25,928 bases of DNA from a virus: positions 1 to 25,928 of IMG/VR virus record IMGVR_UViG_3300030380_003844; one strand, written 5' to 3'. The position numbers were made by a program, and so were the translations under genes. This document shows positions 14,487 through 21,231 of the stretch, in pieces (position 1 is the stretch's first letter; the number at the start of each line of letters is the position of its first letter). The notes under the pieces were generated by a model, which made no database searches, was not told the DNA's origin, and was given only the letters and a program-made list of their open reading frames with translations.

Positions 14487-14833
14487 CTATACGATATAAA
14501 AACCAAGGTTTTAAACAAGCAAGTACAGGTAAGACTACAGTATTCACATGTCCAAGTGATGCAACAGTAATAATCAAAAGTGTTTATTGTGCTAACAACG
14601 ATGCTTCATCAGCGGTGTTAGTAAATATGAATTTAGTAGACTCTTCTGATTCAAGTACAGAGTATGAATTTTTTAGAGATGATGTGCCTGCAAAATCACA
14701 GGTGAATGCTACACCACAAGGTTTAAATCTAGAAGCTGGAGATGCAATAACAGTACAAGCAGCTACAGGCAGTAATACAATTCAAGGTGCAATAAGTTAT
14801 GCGCAAATAGATAGATCGCAAGAGAATGGCTAG
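14483..14833 (+). CDS. probable virion structural protein, beta-sandwich-like
   Basis: A 116-residue protein with alternating beta pattern: STGKTTVFTCPSDATVIIKS (14-33), VLVNMNLVDSSDSSTEYEFF (45-64), then AKSQVNATPQGLNLEAGDAI. Size and pattern resemble small phage decoration or tail-surface proteins. It shares four bases with the preceding gene and eight with the following one, in keeping with a structural operon. Function inferred from context only. Confidence 0.6.
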   Translation: MTIRYKNQGFKQASTGKTTVFTCPSDATVIIKSVYCANNDASSAVLVNMNLVDSSDSSTEYEFFRDDVPAKSQVNATPQGLNLEAGDAITVQAATGSNTIQGAISYAQIDRSQENG

Positions 14834-14963
14834 GAAATTTAAAGATTTTGTTGAGAGAGATCAACCTAGAAAAAGAGGTGCTCGTCAACATAAAAAAAGT
14901 TTAAACAAAAGTGAGAAAAGACAAAAACGTACTCGAAGATACAAGGGACAGGGTAAAGGCTAA
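14826..14963 (+). CDS. small basic protein, 45 residues
   Basis: ATG at 14826 lies inside the end of the preceding gene; TAA at 14961-14963. Sequence begins MARKFKDFVERDQPRKRGAR and has around 20 Lys/Arg residues among 45, with no acidic cluster. It resembles ribosomal-protein-like or nucleic-acid-binding small phage proteins. The eight-base overlap supports translation. Perhaps packaged with DNA or involved in assembly; unknown. Confidence 0.65.
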   Translation: MARKFKDFVERDQPRKRGARQHKKSLNKSEKRQKRTRRYKGQGKG

Positions 14964-14977
14964 TATAAAACTAGTTA

Positions 14978-16345
14978 ATGAATATTCTTTCACTTCATCT
15001 TTCTCATGAGGGATGTGCAACTTACATTCAAGATAATAAAATAATTTTTCATACACAATTAGATAGATATAATAGATTTAAATATAACACTTTTCCAACT
15101 TATGAAATTATATCTATTTTAAAAAAAATTAACATAGATATTATAATAATTACTTTTTTAAACGAAAATAATTCAGCACTTTTGTGGAGAGATTTTTTAC
15201 AAGCTTTACCAAACATAGAAAAAAGAAAAATTATATTTTATGGTAAAGAACATCATCATTTATTCCATGCCTATTGTTCTTTAACTTGGAGAACAAATAT
15301 AAAAAATATTTTAGTTACAGACTCTAGAGGTAAAGAAATAGAAGACGATTTCGAAAGAGAAAGTTTTTATATGTATAATAATAAACTGGAGCATGTTAAA
15401 ACTTTTACAAAAAAAGATGCTCCTACTATTGGAGATAATTATGCAGAATTTACCGAAAAAAATTTTGAAAGCTCTCTTGCATGTGGAAAGACAATGGCTT
15501 GGAGCCTGTATGATGAGAGACCAAATAAAATACAAAAACAATTTGAAAACGATATGAATGGGATATTAGATTCATTTAAGATAGAGAAAGAAATATTATT
15601 TACTGGTGGGTGTGCACAAAATATTTTATATAATTCAAAGCTTTTACAAAAATACAATAAGGTTTTTTGTGATCCTTTTAATGGAGATTTTGGTATTAGT
15701 TTAGGAGCTGCAAATTATTTTACAAATAATAAAATAAAAAATGATACTGTTTATTTAGGAATACCACAAAAAATAAATACTGATCTATTTTTAAAACACA
15801 AGATAATTAAATGTACACAAGATGATGTGAGCAAAATTTTATTAAATAATCCTGTAGCTATATTTCAATCAAGAAGTGAACAAGGGCAAAGAGGGCTTGG
15901 AAATAGATCGCTTCTTATGAGTCCAATACATAAAGATGCACACAATTTAATAAATGATATAAAAAAAAGAGAATGGTTCAGGCCCTTTGCTTGTTCAGTT
16001 CTTAAAGAAGCTGCTAAAGATTGGTTTGATATGAATATAGAAGAGTCTCCATACATGATGTACGTTTTTAAATTAAAAAAATTAGGAATACTAAAAGCTG
16101 GTATTTCTGTAGATAATCATTCAAGAATACAAACTGTTTCAAAAAAAAATAATTTACACTATTATAATCTAATAAATTCTTTTAATAAGTTAACTAATGT
16201 ACCAATGTTAATAAACACAAGTCTAAATTTACCAGGAGAGGTTCTAGTTGAAACACTTAATGATTTAAAAAATATGTTCGAAAAGAGTAATTTAAAGTAC
16301 ATATATTTACCAGAAATAAACACTTTAATACAGAAACAGTATTGA
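14978..16345 (+). CDS. carbamoyltransferase (NodU/CmcH/TobZ family)
   Basis: A 455-residue protein with the two-domain layout of O-carbamoyltransferases that move a carbamoyl group from carbamoyl phosphate, through carbamoyl-AMP, to hydroxyls. Marks in the N-terminal domain: LHLSHEG (6-12), a metal-binding HHHLFHAYC (92-100; His93, His97), VTDSRG (113-118) and GGCAQN (210-215). The C-terminal (YrdC-like) domain has EQGQRGLGNRSLL (301-313), REWFRPFA (331-338) and NTSLNLPGEVLVET (413-426). It is shorter than NodU (about 560), lacking some linker segments, but key motifs are intact. It is very AT-rich (about 17% GC in one sampled line). Candidate acceptors are sugars placed by the downstream glycosyltransferases or a modified virion protein; DNA carbamoylation is less likely, as no hydroxymethylating genes are visible. 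Confidence 0.85.
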   Translation: MNILSLHLSHEGCATYIQDNKIIFHTQLDRYNRFKYNTFPTYEIISILKKINIDIIIITFLNENNSALLWRDFLQALPNIEKRKIIFYGKEHHHLFHAYCSLTWRTNIKNILVTDSRGKEIEDDFERESFYMYNNKLEHVKTFTKKDAPTIGDNYAEFTEKNFESSLACGKTMAWSLYDERPNKIQKQFENDMNGILDSFKIEKEILFTGGCAQNILYNSKLLQKYNKVFCDPFNGDFGISLGAANYFTNNKIKNDTVYLGIPQKINTDLFLKHKIIKCTQDDVSKILLNNPVAIFQSRSEQGQRGLGNRSLLMSPIHKDAHNLINDIKKREWFRPFACSVLKEAAKDWFDMNIEESPYMMYVFKLKKLGILKAGISVDNHSRIQTVSKKNNLHYYNLINSFNKLTNVPMLINTSLNLPGEVLVETLNDLKNMFEKSNLKYIYLPEINTLIQKQY

Positions 16346-16370
16346 CTGTCTTTATTAAATAAATTAGATT
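16342..16370 (+). promoter_or_regulatory. sigma-70-like promoter, leaderless arrangement, before the cupin/glycosyltransferase genes
   Basis: TTGACT (16342-16347), 17 bases, TAGATT (16365-16370), then 6 bases to the ATG at 16377. The -35 overlaps the stop codon of the carbamoyltransferase. No Shine-Dalgarno sequence lies between box and ATG, so initiation would be leaderless. Confidence 0.4.
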
Positions 16371-16376
16371 CTAACC

Positions 16377-16574
16377 ATGAGCGATTTAGTAAAAATACCT
16401 GCAGAAGCAAAAGAGATTATTAAACACAAAAGAACGGGAGAAGTTTATGCTACTAAAGCTGATTTTGATGCTGATGTTGCTAATCCCAACACTGATACTA
16501 CTGTGGATGATTTTAGACAAGACCTAGAAATTAAAGTGACAAAAGTTTCTATGGGTGCTAAAACCAAGGAATGA
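16377..16574 (+). CDS. small hypothetical protein
   Basis: A 65-residue protein: a Lys-rich N-terminus with AEAKEIIKHKRTGEVYATK (9-27), an Asp-rich middle (ADFDADVANPNTD) and a short C-terminal strand ending TKE. The GEVYATKADFDA pattern resembles a beta-hairpin seen in other small phage proteins, but no function is known to me. It overlaps the next gene by four bases (ATGA). Confidence 0.6.
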   Translation: MSDLVKIPAEAKEIIKHKRTGEVYATKADFDADVANPNTDTTVDDFRQDLEIKVTKVSMGAKTKE

Positions 16575-17077
16575 GCCCAACCAAAGTTATTCAATCTTTT
16601 GATGATTTGCGTTTTGATTTTAATCAATTAACTGATTTATTATCATCAGCCAATTTTAAATCTAGAGTAAGTGGCAATCACTTAAATGAATTTATTTTAC
16701 AAGCATCCTATCAAATACTAGGTACACATACTCATATTTATTTTAAAGATTTAATAGAAAAAATGATAAAAAAATATTATCTCTATGGTGTTCCTATAGA
16801 TGTAGATTTATTTGCAGGCTTCACACAAAGTGCAGCTTCAACAATACATGATGATCCTTATGATGTTTTGATATATGGTCTGTACGGAGACACTATGTAT
16901 ATTGTAGATAAAAAACAATATTTAGTAAAAGCAGGAGACATAATAAGGATAAACGAAGGTGAAGTTCACCAAGGAATAGGGTTATCACCCAGAATAATTC
17001 TATCATTAGGAATTAGAAAAGATAAGGTTGTAGAAAATAATTTAAAAAATAGAAGCAGACCCGAAATAGAAGTATAA
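16571..17077 (+). CDS. cupin / JmjC-like oxygenase-fold protein
   Basis: A 168-residue protein. The C-terminal half is a double-stranded beta-helix with SAASTIHDD (88-95), DVLIYGLYGDTMYIVDKK (98-115), the cupin strand VKAGDIIRINEGEVHQG (119-135) and SPRIILSLGI (139-148). His93, Asp95 and His133 make an HxD...H triad as in JmjC-like hydroxylases, and the turn between GDII and EVH is typical. The N-terminal 80 residues are mostly helical. A hydroxylase acting on protein or sugar is likely; a sugar epimerase-type cupin is the alternative. It precedes two glycosyltransferases by 5 bases. Confidence 0.65.
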   Translation: MSPTKVIQSFDDLRFDFNQLTDLLSSANFKSRVSGNHLNEFILQASYQILGTHTHIYFKDLIEKMIKKYYLYGVPIDVDLFAGFTQSAASTIHDDPYDVLIYGLYGDTMYIVDKKQYLVKAGDIIRINEGEVHQGIGLSPRIILSLGIRKDKVVENNLKNRSRPEIEV

Positions 17078-17082
17078 TTTTT

Positions 17083-18012
17083 ATGGAACCTAGAGGAGCC
17101 ACTGAGCTACAATTTGAATTGCTTGAAAAACATGTGCCAAAAGACTTGCTTGACCAAGTTCAAATATGCACTTCTATTCCAGGCAAAGTACCAATTGATC
17201 CAAACAAGCTAAACATACTTTGGCAAAAAAATTCTTACGATCAAGCAAATCTTTGTCATTGGTTTGCTGATACAAATAACCATAAACAGTATGATTGGTA
17301 TGTTTTTAATAGTCATTGGAATTATGAAAAATTCAGATACTTCTTTCGTATACCTACCGAAAAATGTGTAGTTATAAAAAATGGTATTAATAATTTTCCG
17401 CAAAGAAAAGTTTATAAAAAAGGTGATCCAATAAAAATACTACACCACAATACTCCTTGGAGAGGTTTAAACGTTTTATTAGCAGCTATGCAGTTAGTAA
17501 AAAACCCCAACATCACGTTAGACGTTTATAGTTCTTCCCAAGTTTATGGTGATGCCTTTTCCAACAACAACGAAAAAGATTTTGAACCTTTATATGATCA
17601 AGCAAGACAAATGGCCAATGTAAATTATATTGGATACAAACCAAATGAATATATTTTAGAACATATAACGGATTATGATTTGTATGTTTACCCTAGTAAT
17701 TTTGAAGAAACATTTTGTGCCTCTGCCTTAGAGGCGCTGGCTGCGGGTGTTCATGTAATAACCAATAACTTTGGTGCATTGTATGAAACTTGTGCTGAAT
17801 GGCCGGTGTATGTAAATTATGATTCAGACAACGAGAGAATGGCTAGAGATACTGCTACAGCTATTGAAGTTGCTGCAACATATTTACATGAATCGTTTAT
17901 ACAAGAACATCTTGAGGAACAACAAAAATTTTACAAAAGATTTTACAATTGGACAAAAAAGGGATTAGAGTGGGAAAGCTTTTTACGTGGAGCTCTAAGT
18001 GCAAGGAAATAA
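17083..18012 (+). CDS. GT4-like (GT-B) glycosyltransferase
   Basis: A 309-residue retaining-type glycosyltransferase. The shortened N-terminal domain covers about 1-95. The C-terminal nucleotide-sugar domain has VIKNGIN (97-103), HNTPWRGLNVLL (122-133), an early Arg of the R-x-K/L loop (Arg127), and the donor-binding E-x7-E motif as Glu209 and Glu217 in EETFCASALEALAAG. The length is below the usual 350-400 residues, so the acceptor domain is trimmed. A TATAAT lies at 17073-17078, 4 bases before the start, but it includes the preceding stop and has no -35, so it may be chance. It overlaps the next gene by 14 bases. Sugar and acceptor unknown; virion protein or glycan modification fits the setting. 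Confidence 0.83.
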   Translation: MEPRGATELQFELLEKHVPKDLLDQVQICTSIPGKVPIDPNKLNILWQKNSYDQANLCHWFADTNNHKQYDWYVFNSHWNYEKFRYFFRIPTEKCVVIKNGINNFPQRKVYKKGDPIKILHHNTPWRGLNVLLAAMQLVKNPNITLDVYSSSQVYGDAFSNNNEKDFEPLYDQARQMANVNYIGYKPNEYILEHITDYDLYVYPSNFEETFCASALEALAAGVHVITNNFGALYETCAEWPVYVNYDSDNERMARDTATAIEVAATYLHESFIQEHLEEQQKFYKRFYNWTKKGLEWESFLRGALSARK

Positions 18013-18901
18013 AACTTACATAAACGAGGATACTTATCAAACCTTAAAAGATGTTAAGGTAACATCATCGAATAACCAAGAAGTTGAGCTTAACGAATAT
18101 GAAAAACGTATAAAGCCAATATGGATAAAGGACACCGGACAACGGAAAAGTAAAACATCTTTGTTTGTTGCAACACCTGTACACAGTGATTGTTCAATTC
18201 ATTATGCACAAGGATTGTTGCAATTACAAAAATTGTGCATGGAAAAAAAGGTAGAAGTACAATTTCAACTATTGAAATCATCATTAGTAACACAAGGAAG
18301 AAACTTGTGTGTATCAGGGTTTATTGAATCTGGAATGACTCACATGTTGTTTGTTGATTCAGATATATTGATGAATGCAGAGTCTATTTTTAAAATGATA
18401 GACAGAGATAAAGATATTATCTCAATTCCATATCCACTAAAAACATTTAATTGGGATAAGGCTTTTGATGCAATTAAAAAAGGTGAAGTAAAAAAACCTT
18501 CTGATATTCACAAATGGACTAATAGTTATCCAATGAGAGTGAAAGATACTAACGACATTGTTGTAGACGAAGGTGTCATAGAAGTTACACATAGTCCAAC
18601 AGGATGTATGATGATTAAAAGAGAAGTATTCGATAAAATGATTAAACATTATCCAGATAAAGGTATAGTTCAAAAGACAGTTATTAATGGTGAGTATGTA
18701 AATAGACCTCATCTATGGAACTTTTTTGACTGTATTCATGACCCTGAAACTAAGACATATTTAGGTGAGGATTTTAGCTTTTGTAAACTATGGAAAGACA
18801 TAGGTGGTAAGTGTTATGCCTTTATTGATGATCCAATTATGCATATTGGAGAGCATCAATATTCAGGACGTTTTGCCGATGAGTTGATAATACCTAAGTA
18901 A
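17999..18901 (+). CDS. GT-A-type glycosyltransferase with DxD motif
   Basis: A 300-residue protein. The start is a GTG at 17999, supported by GGAG about 7 bases upstream and 14-base overlap with the GT4 gene; no ATG start gives the full domain. The GT-A core has LFVATPVHSD (55-64), a SSLVTQGRNLCVSGFI segment (94-109) and the metal-binding DSD at 120-122 in FVDSDIL. HSPTGCMMIKREVF (198-211), GEDFSFC (256-262) and HIGEHQY (282-288) follow. This family is common in marine phages next to tail genes. Donor and acceptor are unknown. Together with the GT4 it could assemble a short glycan. Confidence 0.82.
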   Translation: MQGNKTYINEDTYQTLKDVKVTSSNNQEVELNEYEKRIKPIWIKDTGQRKSKTSLFVATPVHSDCSIHYAQGLLQLQKLCMEKKVEVQFQLLKSSLVTQGRNLCVSGFIESGMTHMLFVDSDILMNAESIFKMIDRDKDIISIPYPLKTFNWDKAFDAIKKGEVKKPSDIHKWTNSYPMRVKDTNDIVVDEGVIEVTHSPTGCMMIKREVFDKMIKHYPDKGIVQKTVINGEYVNRPHLWNFFDCIHDPETKTYLGEDFSFCKLWKDIGGKCYAFIDDPIMHIGEHQYSGRFADELIIPK

Positions 18902-18931
18902 AATGGTAATATTGAAAACTTAAGATCTTAA
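18884..18931 (+). promoter_or_regulatory. strong promoter and 12-bp palindrome before the ejection genes
   Basis: TTGATA (18884-18889), 17 bases, TAATAT (18907-18912) with an extended TG (TGGTAATAT, 18904-18912). A perfect palindrome TTAAGATCTTAA (18920-18931) begins at the expected transcription start. AAGGAG (18933-18938) then serves the ATG at 18948. This is the best-looking conventional promoter in the window. The palindrome might be an operator. Confidence 0.5.
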
Positions 18932-18947
18932 TAAGGAGAATTATTTA

Positions 18948-19940
18948 ATGTTACATCTTTTACCCTACGCACTAGCAGCTTATGGAGGAATTTCAGGTTA
19001 CAAAAGCGCTAAAGAAGCAGGCGTAAGTCCATTAGGTTCACTTGTCCATGGTGCTCTAGGAGCATATGGTGGATATAGTATGGGTTCTGCGGGAATGGGA
19101 ATGTTTCCTGGATCAGCAGCAACTGCAAAATTTGCAGCAATGCCAATGACACAATCTTTAACAAGACTCCCAGGAATATCTGCAATACAAACACCTGGAA
19201 ACCAAATGATTAATAATCAGATGCAACAAGAAGTAGCTGCTGGAGTTACTAAATCAAATGTATTGAACCAAGGTAATTCATCTAACCAAGGTGGTAGTCT
19301 TTTAGATTTACTTAGAAAAAAAGGAAGTGACGAATACGATCCTATGAAGATTGCACTGGCAGCTGGTGGTATACCTCTTATCATGGGTGCCTTTGATCAA
19401 GCGCCAACTGATGTTTACACTCCTGGCTACAATACAAATTATTTGAAGACTAGAGAAGAAAGAAGTTTCTCATACATAGATCCTGCAACAGGAGAAGAAA
19501 AAGAATATAAAAAAATTTATGTACCAGAAGAAAACCCTAATGATCCCGGGATGCAAATGAATGCAACAAGGTTGAGAACTGGTGGTTTAGCAGAAATAAA
19601 AAAATTTAATGAAGGAGGTATAAATTATTTACCTTCAAAAACAACTCACGATGAAGATGATTCTAACAATTATGTTAGAGCATCAGGATATGTTGAGGAC
19701 GGAGCAGGAGTAGGTGATAAGGACGAAGACACAATGTTAGCTCAATTAGCAGACGGAGAGTTTGTGACAAGAGCAGATGGTGTGTTAGGTGCAGGAATCA
19801 TTGCAGGTGCTAATCCAAATAGCATGAAAGACATGAGAGAAAAAGGTGCTACCTACTTCTATGAACAACAAAAAAGATATAAAAGAGTATTTGATTTATT
19901 GAAGGAGGCAAATGGCAACAGCAAACAAAAAACAAATTAA
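18948..19940 (+). CDS. internal virion / ejection-associated protein
   Basis: A 330-residue protein. Residues 1-65 are Ala/Gly-rich and hydrophobic (LPYALAAYGGISGY, GALGAYGGYSMG). A Gln/Asn/Ser-rich linker follows (80-115). LALAAGGIPLIMGA is near 135-150. Then a GGLAEIKKFNEGGINYLP segment (210-227). The acidic ending EDTMLAQLADGEFVTRADGVLGAG (255-278) matches the DGEF..A..V.GAG motif found in internal virion proteins of marine phages. It probably forms part of the ejectosome in the capsid. RBS AAGGAG; overlaps the next gene by 29 bases. Confidence 0.65.
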   Translation: MLHLLPYALAAYGGISGYKSAKEAGVSPLGSLVHGALGAYGGYSMGSAGMGMFPGSAATAKFAAMPMTQSLTRLPGISAIQTPGNQMINNQMQQEVAAGVTKSNVLNQGNSSNQGGSLLDLLRKKGSDEYDPMKIALAAGGIPLIMGAFDQAPTDVYTPGYNTNYLKTREERSFSYIDPATGEEKEYKKIYVPEENPNDPGMQMNATRLRTGGLAEIKKFNEGGINYLPSKTTHDEDDSNNYVRASGYVEDGAGVGDKDEDTMLAQLADGEFVTRADGVLGAGIIAGANPNSMKDMREKGATYFYEQQKRYKRVFDLLKEANGNSKQKTN

Positions 19941-20373
19941 ACCACTTGTAAGTGTATTACCAATAGAGTTTAAAGAGGTAGAACGATTTTGGCCTTTAGC
20001 AGAATTCATGGTGGCTGAAGCTTTGGCTTTTTCAGGAAAGTTTGCTGATTCTTCATATTTTTTAAAAGAATTAAAAGAAAATAGAATGCAACTTTGGGTA
20101 ATGTTTGGTTCTGATGAATTTGAAGAAAATAAAGTTTTTGGTATTTGTATTGGACAAATACAAGAACAACCTAATTACAAACAATATGAAATAATAATTT
20201 GCACAGGAAAGAGAAGAGAATTATGGGAAGACAATATTGTGAATGAAATAACAAGTTTTGCAAAACTTAACGATTGTAAAAAATTAAATATTATGGCCAG
20301 ACCTGGTTGGGAAAAAGTTTCCAAAAAATGGGGATGGAAAAAGAAACACGTACAACTAGAGAAATGGATATAG
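19912..20373 (+). CDS. GNAT-like protein, T7 gp13-like position
   Basis: A 153-residue protein with features of the phage GNAT-like family, including EFKEVERFWPLAEFMVAEAL (19-38), LWVMFGS (61-67), a strand VFGICIGQIQE (74-84) and RPGWEKVSKKWGWKKKHVQLEKWI at the end. The RPGWEK.....GW pattern is recurrent. In T7-like phages the corresponding position holds gp13, an internal virion assembly protein; relatives may not acetylate anything. An AAGGAGG Shine-Dalgarno sequence lies 3 bases before the ATG, inside the upstream gene. Confidence 0.65.
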   Translation: MATANKKQIKPLVSVLPIEFKEVERFWPLAEFMVAEALAFSGKFADSSYFLKELKENRMQLWVMFGSDEFEENKVFGICIGQIQEQPNYKQYEIIICTGKRRELWEDNIVNEITSFAKLNDCKKLNIMARPGWEKVSKKWGWKKKHVQLEKWI

Positions 20374-20377
20374 CACT

Positions 20378-21223
20378 ATGGGATTCATGAGACCTAAGTC
20401 ACAACCTACACCTACTGCACAAACTTATTATCAAAGAGAAGCACCGGGTATAGAAGAACGAAAAATGGAGTTAATGGACGTAGCAAGAGATATTGCTAAT
20501 GTACCGATAAACTTACCTGATTATCAGGTTGCACAATTAGATGCATTAGAGAAACAAGGAGTTACAGCTGCAGGACAAACAGGTGTAGGAGCTAATACTG
20601 TTGGTGCAGGTATCGGATCAATTTTAAACGCAGCAACTCCAGTTGGACAACAACAAATCAACCAATATTTAAATCCTTACCAACAATATGTAACAGACGA
20701 AATTTCAAGACAAGGACAAATGATGCAGAATCAGTTAGGTGCTAAAGCTATAGGAGCAGGTGCTTTTGGAGGTGGTAGAGAAGGAGTACAACAAGCAGAA
20801 CTTCAAGGAAGAACATTATCAAACATTGGTCAATCCCTAGCATCTGGATTTCAAACTGCATTAGGAGCAGCACAAAGACAACAACAAGTTGGTTTAGCTG
20901 CAGGGCAACAGTTAGGTCAAATGGGTGCCTTACAGCAACAAATGGCTCAAGGTGATATTAATCAGTTAATGGCTGCTGGAGGATTACAAAGACAATTAGC
21001 TCAAGCAACTTTAGATGCTCAAAGACAATCAACTTTACAACAACAATACGAACCATACCAAAGAGCAGAGTTCTTAGCTAACTTATATGCAGCAGGACCT
21101 AAAACACAATCAGGAGTAACTATGGGAACAAACCCAGCTACAAATCCTTTTGCACAAGCTGTTGGTACTGGTATAGGAGCATTCGCAGCTTACCAAGGCG
21201 CTAACCAAAATAAACAGGCTTAG
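20378..21223 (+). CDS. internal virion protein, Gln/Ala-rich, ejection component
   Basis: A 281-residue protein, almost entirely Ala/Gln/Gly-rich helical sequence. Blocks are REAPGIEERKMELM (20-33), INQYLNPYQQYVTDEISRQG (93-112) and AKAIGAGAFGGGREGVQQAE (122-141), matching the NPY.....GAFGG.R pattern typical of podovirus internal proteins. A long amphipathic helix rich in Gln (160-230) probably forms a coiled coil in the ejectosome channel. It lies 4 bases after the GNAT-like gene and 8 before the next. Confidence 0.7.
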   Translation: MGFMRPKSQPTPTAQTYYQREAPGIEERKMELMDVARDIANVPINLPDYQVAQLDALEKQGVTAAGQTGVGANTVGAGIGSILNAATPVGQQQINQYLNPYQQYVTDEISRQGQMMQNQLGAKAIGAGAFGGGREGVQQAELQGRTLSNIGQSLASGFQTALGAAQRQQQVGLAAGQQLGQMGALQQQMAQGDINQLMAAGGLQRQLAQATLDAQRQSTLQQQYEPYQRAEFLANLYAAGPKTQSGVTMGTNPATNPFAQAVGTGIGAFAAYQGANQNKQA

Positions 21224-21231
21224 GAGAGTGA

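Noticed and set aside
17073-17078. TATAAT before the GT4 gene as a fourth leaderless promoter
   Set aside because: It coincides with the stop of the preceding gene, has no -35 at 16-18 bases, and lies only 4 bases from the ATG, so chance is a good explanation.
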